Shown piece by piece: positions 8,751 through 18,075 of a DNA stretch of 64,000 nucleotides (position 1 is the first letter of the stretch; each line of letters begins with the position of its first letter). The DNA is from Alphaproteobacteria bacterium. GTDB lineage: Bacteria; Pseudomonadota; Alphaproteobacteria; UBA8366; Aestuariispiraceae. The translations under genes and the position numbers were made by a program. Location of the stretch: NCBI GenBank assembly GCA_033344895.1, contig JAWPMN010000001.1, positions 3,418,001-3,482,000 on the forward strand, written 5' to 3'. The notes beneath the pieces are model-generated. The model saw only the letters and a program-made list of their open reading frames with translations. It was not told where the DNA came from and did not search any database.

Positions 8751-9719
8751 ATGAGCAGCGAGACGGAAGCACCTGTCGGACCAGCACTCCCCGCGGCGGC
8801 GGATTCGCAGAAGGACCGGCTGGAACACAATGCCGACGGTGACGCGGCACAATCCGAATCGTCCTACCACGGCAGCGGCGTAGACGACCACGATGCCGCG
8901 ATCCGAAGCTTCCAGAGCCGGGAATATCCCTACAAGACCAAGATCAGCCGTGCTGTCTATGAACGGCGCAAGGCGAAGCTTCAGGTCGAACTCCTGAAGG
9001 TTCAGAAATGGACCAAGAATACCGGCCAGCGCGTGGTGATCCTGTTCGAAGGGCGCGATGCGGCGGGGAAGGGCGGCACCATCAAGCGATTCATGGAACA
9101 TCTGAATCCCCGTGGTGCCCGCGTCGTCGCGCTCGAGAAACCGACGGACGAAGAGCGCGGCCAATGGTATTTTCAGCGCTATATCAAGCACCTACCGACG
9201 GCCGGCGAAATCGTACTCTTCGACCGTTCCTGGTACAACCGCGCAGGGGTTGAACGGGTAATGGGGTTCTGCACCCCGATGGAGTATCTGGAGTTCATGC
9301 GTCAGGCGCCACAGATGGAGCGCATGCTGGTGAACAGCGGCATTCGGCTCTTCAAATACTGGTTCTCGGTGACACAGGACGAGCAGATCCGTCGCTTTGA
9401 ACGGCGGGAGACGGATCCCCTGAAACAGTGGAAGCTTTCGCCGATCGACAAGGTCGCGGTGTCCAAATGGGACGATTACACCGAGGCCAAGGAGGCGATG
9501 TTCTTCTATACCGATACGGCGGATGCGCCCTGGACGGTGGTGAAATCGAATGACAAGAAGCGCGCGCGCCTGAACTGCATGACCCATTTTCTGCACCATC
9601 TCCCCTATGCCGGGAAGGACCGGAAAATCCTGCGTGCGCCCGATTCGCGCATCGTCGGACCGGCCAGCCACCTGATCGGTCAAAGCGATCACGTCTTCGG
9701 GGAAAGCCTGGACATGTAG
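8751..9719 (+). CDS. ppk2: polyphosphate kinase 2 (PPK2 family)
   Basis: 322 residues. The first 55 or so are acidic and low-complexity. The PPK2 kinase domain follows with Walker A GRDAAGKGGT (101-110), the lid-region lysine/arginine helix and Walker B-like IVLFDRSWYNR (154-164). PPK2 enzymes use polyphosphate to phosphorylate nucleotides, or the reverse; GDP/ADP specificity is not evident. Start 8751 is favoured over ATG 8724 because AGGAGG at 8740-8745 is ideally spaced. A Pho-box-like motif lies at 8692-8709, consistent with phosphate-starvation control. Confidence 0.93.
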   Translation: MSSETEAPVGPALPAAADSQKDRLEHNADGDAAQSESSYHGSGVDDHDAAIRSFQSREYPYKTKISRAVYERRKAKLQVELLKVQKWTKNTGQRVVILFEGRDAAGKGGTIKRFMEHLNPRGARVVALEKPTDEERGQWYFQRYIKHLPTAGEIVLFDRSWYNRAGVERVMGFCTPMEYLEFMRQAPQMERMLVNSGIRLFKYWFSVTQDEQIRRFERRETDPLKQWKLSPIDKVAVSKWDDYTEAKEAMFFYTDTADAPWTVVKSNDKKRARLNCMTHFLHHLPYAGKDRKILRAPDSRIVGPASHLIGQSDHVFGESLDM

Positions 9720-9771
9720 CGGCCCGTTTACCCGGTTGAGCATCGGGCGCGCGCAGGCTAAACCCTGAGCC

Positions 9772-10419
9772 ATGAAAGCCGTCATCGTACCCGTCACACC
9801 GTTTCAGCAGAACTGCACCGTCATCTGGTGTCCGGACACCATGAAGGGTGCGGTCGTCGATCCCGGTGGCGAGATCGATCGCATCCTCGCCGCCGCTCAG
9901 CAGAACGGCGTTGAGATCGAGAAGGTCCTGCTGACACACGGTCATCTGGATCATTGCAGCGCTGCGCGCGTTCTGGCGGACCGGCTGTCGGTCCCGCTTG
10001 AAGGGCCGCATGAAGAGGATCGGTTCTGGATCGACCGGCTCGCCGAAGATTGCGAACGCTATGGTTTTCCGGCGACCGAGACGTTCTCGTCCGACCGGTG
10101 GCTGGCGGAAGGCGACACGGTGACCGTCGGGCAGCGGACATTGGATGTCTATCATTGTCCGGGGCATACGCCGGGGCATGTGGTTTTTCACGACCGCGAC
10201 GCGGGGATTGCCTGGGTTGGGGATGTCCTCTTCCGAGGCTCTGTCGGACGCAGCGACTTTCCGCGGGGCGACGGTCCGACCCTGGTGCGTTCGATCGTCG
10301 AAAAGCTTTGGCCGCTGGGCGACGATACCGTTTTCATTCCAGGGCACGGGCCTTATTCGACCTTCGGGGAAGAACGACGCTCCAACCCGTTCGTGGCGGA
10401 CCACGTCGTAGGGAGTTAG
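9772..10419 (+). CDS. metallo-beta-lactamase-fold hydrolase (glyoxalase II-like)
   Basis: 215 residues. The zinc-binding THGHLDHC motif (H56, H58, D60, H61) is followed by the later ligands in CPGHTPGHVVF, the Asp in WVGDVLF and a terminal FIPGHGPYST. This arrangement is typical of the short YcbL-type glyoxalase II-like hydrolases, smaller than GloB (about 250). The likely reaction is thioester or ester hydrolysis; the physiological substrate is unknown. It begins 52 bp after ppk2 on the same strand and could be cotranscribed. Confidence 0.88.
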   Translation: MKAVIVPVTPFQQNCTVIWCPDTMKGAVVDPGGEIDRILAAAQQNGVEIEKVLLTHGHLDHCSAARVLADRLSVPLEGPHEEDRFWIDRLAEDCERYGFPATETFSSDRWLAEGDTVTVGQRTLDVYHCPGHTPGHVVFHDRDAGIAWVGDVLFRGSVGRSDFPRGDGPTLVRSIVEKLWPLGDDTVFIPGHGPYSTFGEERRSNPFVADHVVGS

Positions 10420-10449
10420 GGCGCCTCTGCCGGGGGCTGATTCCCCGGG

Positions 10450-10791
10450 TCAGGCGTCGACCAGACGCAGCTTCTTCTCCAGGACTTTCAATACGTCCGG
10501 AAGGTCGCGGCCGCGTTTGACCGTCTGGCCGCCCGTGCGAATGATGAATTCCCAATGCTTGCCGTTGCGCCTCTTGGCGATGGCGTAGAGCGGTGTTTCA
10601 TGGGTGTGTCGGAAAATCGAGAACACCGCGATCGGTCCGTTGAAATCGATTGCATAATCCCGCCATTCGCCTGTCGCGACACGGCGGGAATACATATCCA
10701 GCAAAAGACGCAGTTCGGATTGATCGAAGTAGACCCGTTGCTTGCCCCCGCCTTTGCGGCGGTACTCGGAGAAATCGATCAGCTCCGTCAT
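10450..10791 (-). CDS. DUF2794 family protein
   Basis: 113 residues, soluble and rich in charged residues. It begins MTELIDFSEYRRK and contains FDQSELRLLLDMYSRRVA, then PIAVFSIFRHTHE. This matches my memory of the alphaproteobacterial DUF2794 family; no biochemical role is known to me. It is a single gene, convergent with the metallo-beta-lactamase-fold gene. A GC-rich hairpin (CCGGGG ... CCCCGG, about 10431-10449) in the 30-bp gap could end transcription from either side, but there is no T-run. Confidence 0.75.
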   Translation of the reverse strand: MTELIDFSEYRRKGGGKQRVYFDQSELRLLLDMYSRRVATGEWRDYAIDFNGPIAVFSIFRHTHETPLYAIAKRRNGKHWEFIIRTGGQTVKRGRDLPDVLKVLEKKLRLVDA

Positions 10792-10891
10792 TGGCCTCGC
10801 ATCCGTCGGTCGATCTTGGCCGCAAGCCTAACCCATTTACGGACTGTCACGGAAGCGTCAAATTCGTGCCGCCGATCCGGCGGCGACGGGG

Positions 10892-11242
10892 TTAATTGAT
10901 GGTGCGTTGCTGGTAGCCGTAGGGGTTCGGACGCTCGAAGCAATTCACGGTACCCAGAGTGCGATAGCAATAGAGCGGCGCTTCGATCACCTCTTCCTTT
11001 TCCGGGCGGCACAGCGGGCCCTTGTCCCGGCTCTTTCGGATCGTATCGCAATCCATGCCGGTAACCGCGCTGGCGATCAGGTCCGTCGGCGTCTTGTCTT
11101 CGGCGATGATGACCGCGCCGGTCGCCAGAAGGGCGGTGGCCGGCGTAACAAGTTCGCTGCCGCCGCAGGCGCTCAGCAGGGCGGTCAGACCGATGATCGG
11201 CGCCAGTCGTGCCAGCTTTCTGTCGGTAAGGCGCTTGCGCAT
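10892..11242 (-). CDS. small predicted lipoprotein, unknown function
   Basis: 116 residues. A basic N-terminus (MRKRLTDRK) and a hydrophobic stretch lead to the lipobox LLSAC, with Cys at about residue 26, so a lipid-anchored envelope protein is expected. The mature part has a further hydrophobic stretch (LLATGAVIIAED) and four Cys (in MDCDTI, PLCRP, LYCYR and VNCFE), which could form two disulfides in the periplasm. It stands alone, divergent from the thioredoxin-like gene and 100 bp upstream of the DUF2794 gene. I recognise no family. Confidence 0.7.
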   Translation of the reverse strand: MRKRLTDRKLARLAPIIGLTALLSACGGSELVTPATALLATGAVIIAEDKTPTDLIASAVTGMDCDTIRKSRDKGPLCRPEKEEVIEAPLYCYRTLGTVNCFERPNPYGYQQRTIN

Positions 11243-11327
11243 GAATCCGTGCTCCAGTTCCCGGGTCGTCCAGATTTTGCCACATTGTAAAGCAATAAGC
11301 GGGCCATTCCGGAACGCTGCCTGTCCG

Positions 11328-11352
11328 GCATTGCGGTGCGCGGGCGCAATGC
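11328..11352. repeat. inverted repeat upstream of the thioredoxin-like gene
   Basis: Perfect 8-bp arms, GCATTGCG (11328-11335) and CGCAATGC (11345-11352), surround a 9-bp GC-rich centre. It lies in the 155-bp divergent gap between the lipoprotein gene and the thioredoxin-fold gene, about 45 bp before ATG 11398. It could be a protein-binding site or a leader hairpin; no T-run follows. Confidence 0.35.
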
Positions 11353-11397
11353 TTACAAAGGGCTCGGATTTCCAGCACTTTGCCTGAGGAGAACGAC

Positions 11398-11949
11398 ATG
11401 GCTGCAGTATCTCCGCAAACGCCGCTGGGCACGGCGGCCCCGTCCTTCGAGTTGCCGGACCCGACGGGGACGGCGCATTCCCTGGACGATGTACGCGGCA
11501 AGAATGGCACCGTCGTTGCGTTCATCTGCAATCACTGCCCATACGTCGTGGCGGTTGCAGATCGCATCGCGCAGGCCGCCCGGGATCTGCAAGGGCGCGA
11601 TATCGGCTTTGTCGCGATCATGTCCAATGATTGGCAGGCCTATCCACAGGATGCCCCGAACCGAATGGTGGAGTTTGCCCGGCGCTATGGTTTCGAGTTC
11701 CCGTATCTGATCGATGAAACCCAGGAAATTGCAAAGGCCTATGGTGCGGTCTGCACGCCGGACTTTTTCGGTTTCGATTCGGATCTGAAGCTCGTTTACC
11801 GCGGTCGACTAGACGAAAGCGGTCGCATGCCGGGGCCGAAAGAGGCGAAACGCGACCTCGTCGATGCCATGCTGGCGGTTGCCGATGGCGGGCCCATTCC
11901 GGAAAATCAGCCGTCCGCAATGGGCTGTTCGATTAAATGGCGTGGATAA
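11398..11949 (+). CDS. thioredoxin-fold (AhpC/TSA-like) protein
   Basis: 183 residues. An AhpC/TSA-type start (PLGTAAPSFELPDPTG) is followed by an active-site-like CNHCPYV (CxxC) after the second strand, and VCTPDFFGFD contributes the cis-Pro region. This matches the PRX-like/ResA-like group widespread in proteobacteria, probably a cytoplasmic thiol oxidoreductase since I see no signal peptide. Start 11398 is chosen because TGAGGAG lies 6-7 bp upstream; a TTG at 11380 is in frame but less likely. Substrate unknown. Confidence 0.83.
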   Translation: MAAVSPQTPLGTAAPSFELPDPTGTAHSLDDVRGKNGTVVAFICNHCPYVVAVADRIAQAARDLQGRDIGFVAIMSNDWQAYPQDAPNRMVEFARRYGFEFPYLIDETQEIAKAYGAVCTPDFFGFDSDLKLVYRGRLDESGRMPGPKEAKRDLVDAMLAVADGGPIPENQPSAMGCSIKWRG

Positions 11950-12014
11950 AACCGGCCGTCTCGCATACATAGGGCGGTCAAGACGCATTACCTTTCAGCG
12001 GAGAGCGGAAACCC

Positions 12015-12665
12015 GTGGCCGATATTTTCAATGAGATCGATGAGGAGCTGCGCAAGGACAAGGCGCAGGAATGGTGGAGCAGGTACGGCAGGTTCGTGAT
12101 TGCCGGCTGTGTGGCGGTGGTCGCGGCCGCCGCGGGCTATACTTGGTTCGAGCAGCAGCGTACCGCCGAACTGCGAGCTCTGGCTGATCGCTATGGCCGC
12201 GCTCTGACCCAGGCCGAAACGGGTGAAACCGAGCCTGCGCTGGCATCCCTGCAGACCCTGTCCCAGGAAGCGGACGGCGAAGGCATCGGCATGATTGCCG
12301 CGTTCCGGCGTGCGGGCCTTCTGGCCGAACAGGATCGCCACGCTGAGGCCGCCGAAGCCTATGCGGCGATTTCTGCCGACGATGGCGTCGAACCCCTGTA
12401 TCGCGGTCTCGCCAGTCTCAAGTCCATCCTGCATCGGTCCGTTGCCGGTGAAGACCACGCCGCCCTTTTGAGCGAGATCGAGCCGCTGACGCAGGACGGT
12501 GAGCCCTGGCGGTATTCGGCCCGCATGGTCGCGGCCTCCCTGGCCATGGGGACGGGCGACATGGAGCAGGCGCGCGCCTATCTGACCCAGGTGTCCGACG
12601 ATGACGGCGCCCCGAACAGCGCCCGTACGCAGGCTGCTGAAATTCTCCAGGCCATCGGGTCTTAA
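12015..12665 (+). CDS. YfgM-like membrane-anchored tetratricopeptide protein
   Basis: 216 residues with a GTG start. A short cytoplasmic N-terminus (MADIFNEIDEELRKDKAQEW) precedes one transmembrane helix (FVIAGCVAVVAAAAGYTW, about 28-46). An alanine-rich helical domain with TPR-like repeats follows. This layout and the position just before a BamB-like gene and der match yfgM-bamB-der of other proteobacteria. YfgM of E. coli associates with the Sec translocon and periplasmic chaperones; that role is transferred by homology. Stop 12665 is 12 bp before the next gene. Confidence 0.8.
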   Translation: MADIFNEIDEELRKDKAQEWWSRYGRFVIAGCVAVVAAAAGYTWFEQQRTAELRALADRYGRALTQAETGETEPALASLQTLSQEADGEGIGMIAAFRRAGLLAEQDRHAEAAEAYAAISADDGVEPLYRGLASLKSILHRSVAGEDHAALLSEIEPLTQDGEPWRYSARMVAASLAMGTGDMEQARAYLTQVSDDDGAPNSARTQAAEILQAIGS

Positions 12666-12677
12666 GGTGATTTCCTG

Positions 12678-14006
12678 ATGCATCGCATGAAGTTCATTCG
12701 CCCGGTTGTGACGCTGATATCCGCCGCGCTGGTGCTTGGCGCCTGCGACTGGTTCGGTGACGAAGAGGCGCCGCCTCTGCCCGGAACCCGCATCGCCGTC
12801 ATGGTTGTCGATACCGATGCGGAGCCCGACCCCCGGCTTTCCGATCTGCGGGTCAAGCTGCCGGCGCCCTATGCGAATGACGCCTGGCCGCAGGGCGGTG
12901 GCTATCCTGATCATGCGATGCATCACCTGGAAGCAAACGACGTTCTGAAACAGGCCTGGCGCGTGTCCATCGGAAGTGGATCCGATGGCGATCGTCGGCT
13001 GCTGTCCGGCCCGATCGTTGCCGAAAACCGGGTCTATACGATGGACTCCGATTTCGAGGTTCGTGCGTTCGATGCGGCCACGGGAAAGCGTATTTGGCGT
13101 TTCGAGCCGAAAATCCCGGATGAGGATGACGAGGCCTTCGGCGGCGGCATTGCCTATGCAGACCGCATGATCTTTGTGACGACCGGTTATGCACGGATCT
13201 TCGCCCTGAATGCCGAAACCGGTCAACTGATCTGGGAACAGAAGACCCCGGGGCCGATCCGCGCGGCGCCGTCCATCGGCGAAGGCAAGGTCCTGGCGAT
13301 TTCAATCGACAACCGCGTCACCGCCTATAATGCCGATACCGGTGAGGAAATCTGGTTCCATGCCGGGTTCGCCGAAACGGCGGGCCTGCTCGGCGGGGCC
13401 AGCGCGGCGGTGTCCGATCGTACCGCGATCGTACCCTATTCGTCGGGTGAGATTTACTCGTTGCGTCTGTCGACCGGACGGGCCAATTGGTCGGACAGTC
13501 TGGTGTCGGTCCGCCGCATCGATGCGCTGGCTTCCCTGGCTGATATCCGTGGCCGTCCGATCATCGATCGCGACGTCGTCTATGCCATCAGTCATGGGGG
13601 CCGTATGGTCGCGCTGGACCTCGCCAGCGGTTCGCGCGCCTGGGACCGCCGGATCGGCGGGACGCAGACCCCGTGGATTGCCGGTGAGTTCCTGTATGTC
13701 ATTACCTCCGACCAGACGATCCTGTGCATGACGCGTCGGGGCGGGCGGGTACGCTGGGCGACGCCGCTGCCGAATTATGAGGACCCGGAAGATCTGGAGG
13801 ATCCGATCACCTGGTCCGGTCCGGTTCTGGTCTCCGACCGGTTGCTGATCGGAAACTCGATCGGCGAACTTTGGTCGGTTTCCCCCTATGACGGAAAGCC
13901 GCTGGGGCGGATCGATCTGGGCGACCCGATCTTTGTGCCGCCGATCGTTGCCAACGGCACCGTTTATGTTCAGACCGATGGTGGCGACCTGATCGCCCTG
14001 CGGTAA
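12678..14006 (+). CDS. bamB: BamB-like outer-membrane assembly lipoprotein (beta-propeller)
   Basis: 442 residues. The lipoprotein signal peptide ends in LVLGAC (Cys about 24). The mature region is a series of PQQ-like blades with recurring motifs such as VYTMDSDFEVRAFDAATGK, IFALNAETGQLIWEQ and TAYNADTGEEIW. BamB is a lipoprotein of the BAM complex that inserts outer-membrane beta-barrels. The gene follows the yfgM-like gene and precedes der, the conserved order, which supports BamB over a PQQ dehydrogenase. An AAGGTGA ribosome site is 7 bp before ATG 12678. Confidence 0.86.
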   Translation: MHRMKFIRPVVTLISAALVLGACDWFGDEEAPPLPGTRIAVMVVDTDAEPDPRLSDLRVKLPAPYANDAWPQGGGYPDHAMHHLEANDVLKQAWRVSIGSGSDGDRRLLSGPIVAENRVYTMDSDFEVRAFDAATGKRIWRFEPKIPDEDDEAFGGGIAYADRMIFVTTGYARIFALNAETGQLIWEQKTPGPIRAAPSIGEGKVLAISIDNRVTAYNADTGEEIWFHAGFAETAGLLGGASAAVSDRTAIVPYSSGEIYSLRLSTGRANWSDSLVSVRRIDALASLADIRGRPIIDRDVVYAISHGGRMVALDLASGSRAWDRRIGGTQTPWIAGEFLYVITSDQTILCMTRRGGRVRWATPLPNYEDPEDLEDPITWSGPVLVSDRLLIGNSIGELWSVSPYDGKPLGRIDLGDPIFVPPIVANGTVYVQTDGGDLIALR

Positions 14007-14025
14007 CGCGTAGAAAGCTGGAATC

Positions 14026-15450
14026 ATGGCTGTAGTTGCCATTGTGGGCCGACCCAATGTCGGCAAATCGACGCTGTTCAACCGGCTGGTTGGCAAGCGC
14101 CTTGCCATTGTCGACGATACGCCGGGCGTGACCCGCGACCGTCGGGAAGGCGAAGGGCGCATCGCCGACATGCGGTTCCGGATTCTGGATACCGCCGGCT
14201 TCGAGGACGCCTATGACGACAGTCTGGAAGCCCGCATGCGGCGTCAGACGGAACAGGCCATTGCGGAGGCCGATGTCGCCCTGCTGCTGATTGACGCCCG
14301 TGCCGGTGTGACGCCGCTGGATGAGCGGTTCGCCGCTCTGTTGCGCAAGGGCCGTACGCCGGTCCTGCTGCTGGCCAACAAATGCGAGGGGCGCGCCGGA
14401 CAACCGGGCCTCATGGAAGCCTATTCCCTTGGCTTTGGCGATCCGATTCCGGTCTCCGCTGAGCACGGCGAAGGTCTGGGCGATCTGTATGACGCGCTTC
14501 AGGAGCATATCGGGCTGGGCGAGGCAGAGGCCCTTTCCGAAGCCGAGTTGCTGCGGCCGGAAATCGACGTGACGCTGAGCGACGACCCTGAAGCTGAGGA
14601 TGTCGCGCCGCCCGAAGCAGGATCACCCGAGCGGCCGCTGCAGCTTGCCATCGTCGGACGGCCCAATGTCGGCAAGTCGACCCTGATCAACCGGTATCTG
14701 GGCGAAGACCGCCTGCTGACCGGTCCGGAAGCCGGGATTACGCGGGACTCCATTGCCGTCGACTGGAACTGGAAAGGCAAGAGTGTCCGACTGGTCGATA
14801 CGGCCGGTCTGCGCCGTCGCGCTCGCGTAACCGAAAAGGTGGAGAAGCTGTCCGCCGCGGATACCCGTCGCGCCATTGACTTCGCAGAAGTCGTCGTCCT
14901 GCTGCTCGACGCCGACGACATGCTGGAGAAACAGGATCTGACCATCGCACGTCAGGTCATCGACGAGGGGCGCGCGCTGATCGTTGCCGCGAACAAGTGG
15001 GATGCCGTCAAGGATCGTGAGGCGGCCCTGCAGAAGCTGCGCGACCGGCTGCAGACCTCGCTGACGCAGTTGCGCGGCGTTCCGGTCGTGACCCTGTCCG
15101 CCAAGGAAGGCCGCAATCTGGACAAGCTTCTGTCCGAGGCGTTTCGCATCCACACCCTATGGAACAAGCGGATATCGACCGCCAAGCTGAACCAGTGGCT
15201 GGAAGGCATGGTCGCGACCCATCCGCCGCCCCTGTCCAAGGGGCGCCGCATCAAGATCCGCTACATGACCCAGGCCAAGACCCGTCCGCCGACATTCGCG
15301 ATCTTCGCGTCCCAGGCGGAAAACCTGCCGGAAGCGTATATCCGCTACCTCAGCAATGGCTTGCGCGCGGATTTCGGTCTGGATGGAGTGCCGTTGCGCC
15401 TGCATATCCGGCAGGGTAAGAACCCGTTCCAACCAACCAAAAGGCGGTGA
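14026..15450 (+). CDS. der: ribosome biogenesis GTPase Der (EngA)
   Basis: 474 residues with two consecutive GTPase domains. G1 motifs GRPNVGKST occur near residues 8 and about 210. G3 motifs (DTAGFED, DTAGLRR) and G4 motifs (ANKCEG, ANKWDA) are present in both, followed by the C-terminal KH-like domain ([18 protein letters not shown]). Der is essential for 50S subunit assembly. The acidic linker between the G domains (about 178-203) is typical. It lies 19 bp after the bamB stop and is followed 7 bp later by a small lipoprotein gene. Confidence 0.97.
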   Translation: MAVVAIVGRPNVGKSTLFNRLVGKRLAIVDDTPGVTRDRREGEGRIADMRFRILDTAGFEDAYDDSLEARMRRQTEQAIAEADVALLLIDARAGVTPLDERFAALLRKGRTPVLLLANKCEGRAGQPGLMEAYSLGFGDPIPVSAEHGEGLGDLYDALQEHIGLGEAEALSEAELLRPEIDVTLSDDPEAEDVAPPEAGSPERPLQLAIVGRPNVGKSTLINRYLGEDRLLTGPEAGITRDSIAVDWNWKGKSVRLVDTAGLRRRARVTEKVEKLSAADTRRAIDFAEVVVLLLDADDMLEKQDLTIARQVIDEGRALIVAANKWDAVKDREAALQKLRDRLQTSLTQLRGVPVVTLSAKEGRNLDKLLSEAFRIHTLWNKRISTAKLNQWLEGMVATHPPPLSKGRRIKIRYMTQAKTRPPTFAIFASQAENLPEAYIRYLSNGLRADFGLDGVPLRLHIRQGKNPFQPTKRR

Positions 15451-15457
15451 GGCATCA

Positions 15458-15880
15458 ATGCGGATCAGCGGGCGGAAAATCGGATTGGCGGCCTTGGGGT
15501 TGGCCGGATTGCTGGCCCTGTCGGCCTGCGATTCGGTGCAGGGGGCGAGACTGTTCACCCCGACCTCCACCAAATACGACGGTGCCTGGATCGGTCTGAT
15601 GACTCTCGGCCTGCGTCAGCCGGAATGCCGTCTGCGCCGCGGCGGCCTGCGCATCCGCATCGAAGGCGGCCAGATGAAAGGCCAGGCGCGCTTTGACACC
15701 ACAGCGGGCGAATTCGAAGGCGTCGTCGACGAAGACGGCACCATCCGCTACGCGACCCTGACCGGCCAATATGCCAAGGACGATGTCGAGTTCACCGGCA
15801 CTTTCGGAGAAGACTCCGCCAAGGGCGTCTGGCAGAACAAGGTCTGCCGCGGGGAATGGTCGCTGAAGAAAGCGCGGTGA
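15458..15880 (+). CDS. small predicted lipoprotein, unknown function
   Basis: 140 residues from ATG 15458. The signal peptide (MRISGRKIGLAALGLAGL) ends in a lipobox LALSAC, Cys about 26. The mature part looks all-beta, with repeated short strands (GLRIRIEGGQMKGQARF, DGTIRYATLTGQY, DVEFTGTFGE) and two Cys (ECRLRRG and VCRGEW) that could pair. The gene begins 7 bp after the der stop, so it is probably cotranscribed with yfgM-bamB-der, suggesting an envelope role. It is convergent with the SDR gene at 15890. I do not recognise a family. Confidence 0.72.
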   Translation: MRISGRKIGLAALGLAGLLALSACDSVQGARLFTPTSTKYDGAWIGLMTLGLRQPECRLRRGGLRIRIEGGQMKGQARFDTTAGEFEGVVDEDGTIRYATLTGQYAKDDVEFTGTFGEDSAKGVWQNKVCRGEWSLKKAR

Positions 15881-15889
15881 GCGGCGGCG

Positions 15890-16564
15890 TTAAGCCGCCG
15901 CTTCCACGAATAGATCGGTGATCCCCGCATTTTCCGGGTCGATCTGCGTATCGGGCGGTTCGCCGGGATAGGCTTCCGTGCGCAGCTTGGTGGCCATCGG
16001 GCCCGGGTCGATCAGGTGGGCTTCGACCGGCGATTTGGCCAGTTCCATGGCATAGCACTTTACCAACGCTTCCAGGCCGGCCTTGGACGCGGCGTAGGCG
16101 CTCCAGAAGGCCTTGGGGACCGATCCGGCCTCACAGGTCGGGAAGATTGCGCGGCCGGCCTCTGACAGGCGCAGCAGCGGATCGAAGGCCCGGATCAGGC
16201 GCTGGTTAACGGTGAGGTTCAGGAACAGGGTGCGTTCCCAGGTCTTGGCGTCGATATGATGGGCGGGCGACAATACGCCGAGCTGCGCCGCAGCGCCGAC
16301 CAGGATATCCAGCTTGCCGAAGCGTTGATGCACCGAGGCCGCCACCATGTCGATCTTGTCGGCCTCATAAAGGTCGAGCGGGGCCAGTGTGGCCTGGCCG
16401 CCGGCAGCACGGATGGCGTCGTCGACTTCTTCCAGTCCGCCCTGCGTGCGGGCGATCAGGATGACATGGGCGCCTTCGGCGGCATAACGTTTGGCAATGG
16501 CGGCACCCAGGCCGCGGCTCGCGCCCGTCACCAGGGCGAGACGGCCTTCAAGACGTTTGGACAT
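15890..16564 (-). CDS. short-chain dehydrogenase/reductase
   Basis: 224 residues, classical SDR. The NAD(P)-binding glycine motif TGASRGLGAAIA lies at about 14-25. The active-site Tyr/Lys is in SAYAASKAG (YxxxK), after a catalytic-region Ser in CEAGSV. The substrate is unknown. It is the last gene of a radA-cvpA-purF-SDR run, 8 bp after the purF stop. SDR genes at this position are common in alphaproteobacteria, but I know no proven functional link to purine synthesis. Confidence 0.88.
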   Translation of the reverse strand: MSKRLEGRLALVTGASRGLGAAIAKRYAAEGAHVILIARTQGGLEEVDDAIRAAGGQATLAPLDLYEADKIDMVAASVHQRFGKLDILVGAAAQLGVLSPAHHIDAKTWERTLFLNLTVNQRLIRAFDPLLRLSEAGRAIFPTCEAGSVPKAFWSAYAASKAGLEALVKCYAMELAKSPVEAHLIDPGPMATKLRTEAYPGEPPDTQIDPENAGITDLFVEAAA

Positions 16565-16572
16565 GGGGACCC

Positions 16573-18069
16573 TTATCCGGCTTTCTGTTCACGCAGGAGA
16601 GAGAGTTGGGCGGGATTTTCGCCGCGCTCGTCGAAATCTGTCAGCTTGATCGGATAGTCGCCGGAGAAACAGGCGTCGCAATAGGCGGGCTTCTCGCTAT
16701 CCCGGCCCGGCAGTCCCATGGCGCGGTATAGCCCATCCATCGAAATGAAGGTCAGCGTGTCACAGCCGATCGCTTCGCGCATTTCCTCGCGGGTCATGCG
16801 GGCGGCCATGAGCTGATTGCGCTCGGGCGTGTCGACACCGTAATAGCAGCTATGGGTCGTCGGCGGGCTGGCGATGCACATATGCACCTTGGTGGCACCG
16901 GCGGAGCGCATCATTTCGACAATCTTGCGCGACGTGGTGCCGCGCACGATGGAATCGTCGACCAGAACCACCTTTTTGCCTTCGACGACGGCGCGGTTGG
17001 CATTGTGCTTCAACTTCACGCCCAGATGCCGGATTTCATCGGTCGGTTCAATGAAGGTGCGGCCGACATAGTGATTCCGGATGATACCGTATTGGAACGG
17101 GACACCGCTTTCCTCGGCATAGCCGATGGCGCTGGGCACGCCGCTATCCGGAATTGGCACCACGACATCGGCATCCACCGGATATTCGCGCGCCAGTTCG
17201 CGGCCGATCGCCTTGCGTGCCTCATAGACGGAATGCCCCTCGACGATGCTGTCCGGGCGCGAGAAGTAGATGTATTCGAAGACGCAGAACCGTTCCTGAA
17301 TCTTGGGGAAGGGGAACTGGCTGTGGACGCCCTTCTCGTCGATGACGATCAACTCGCCGGGCTGCACGTCGCGGACCTTTTCCGCGCCGATGATGTCGAA
17401 GGCGCAGGTTTCTGAGGCCAGCATGTAGGCCGTGGTGCCTTTGGAAGGCTCGTGCAGCTTGCCGAGGACCAGCGGACGTACCCCCGCCGGATCGCGCACG
17501 CCGATCAGCTTCTTGCGGCTCAGGCAGACCAGCGAATAGGCCCCTTCGACCCGGCGCAGGGCGGCGACCAGACGCTCGGTCAGCGTTCCCTGGGCGTGGG
17601 CCATCAGGTGGATCAGCGTTTCTGTATCGGTGGTCGACTGGAAGATCGCGCCGTTCTGGACCAGTTCCTTGCGCAGATGCAGGGCGTTGGTCAGGTTGCC
17701 GTTATGGGCGACCGCCAGGCCGCCGAACTCGAAATCGGCAAACAGCGGCTGGATGTTGCGCACCATGGGGTCGCCGGTCGTCGAATAGCGATTGTGCCCG
17801 ATCGCGGCGAAGCCATTCAGCTTCTCGACGATCCCCCGGTCCTTGTCGAAAACGTCGCCGACATGGCCCAACTCGCGGTGCGCGTTGAATTCCCTGCCGT
17901 CGTAGCAGACGATCCCGGTCGCCTCCTGGCCGCGGTGCTGCAGGGCGTGGAGGCCCAACGCGGTGTGTTTCGAGGCGTCTTCCGTCCCGTAGATGCCGAA
18001 GATCGCGCATTCTTCGTGCAGCTTGTCGTCATCGAACGGGTTGTTGCCGAAGTCTGTCGCCATCGTCAT
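16573..18069 (-). CDS. purF: amidophosphoribosyltransferase PurF
   Basis: 498 residues. It catalyses the first committed step of purine synthesis, PRPP plus glutamine to phosphoribosylamine. The Ntn glutaminase domain has its nucleophilic Cys in EECAIFGIYG (Cys about 21, so a short propeptide is removed), and LHALQHRGQEATGI is the family signature. The C-terminal PRTase domain shows VVLVDDSIVRGTTSRK, the PRPP-binding loop. MATDFG at 18063 is an equally possible start. The gene lies between cvpA, whose stop is 6 bp upstream, and the SDR gene. Confidence 0.97.
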   Translation of the reverse strand: MTMATDFGNNPFDDDKLHEECAIFGIYGTEDASKHTALGLHALQHRGQEATGIVCYDGREFNAHRELGHVGDVFDKDRGIVEKLNGFAAIGHNRYSTTGDPMVRNIQPLFADFEFGGLAVAHNGNLTNALHLRKELVQNGAIFQSTTDTETLIHLMAHAQGTLTERLVAALRRVEGAYSLVCLSRKKLIGVRDPAGVRPLVLGKLHEPSKGTTAYMLASETCAFDIIGAEKVRDVQPGELIVIDEKGVHSQFPFPKIQERFCVFEYIYFSRPDSIVEGHSVYEARKAIGRELAREYPVDADVVVPIPDSGVPSAIGYAEESGVPFQYGIIRNHYVGRTFIEPTDEIRHLGVKLKHNANRAVVEGKKVVLVDDSIVRGTTSRKIVEMMRSAGATKVHMCIASPPTTHSCYYGVDTPERNQLMAARMTREEMREAIGCDTLTFISMDGLYRAMGLPGRDSEKPAYCDACFSGDYPIKLTDFDERGENPAQLSLLREQKAG

Positions 18070-18075
18070 CGGTTC

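Noticed and set aside
11988-13226. A 412-codon minus-strand open frame
   Set aside because: Lies antisense to the YfgM-like and BamB genes; its translation resembles no protein family.
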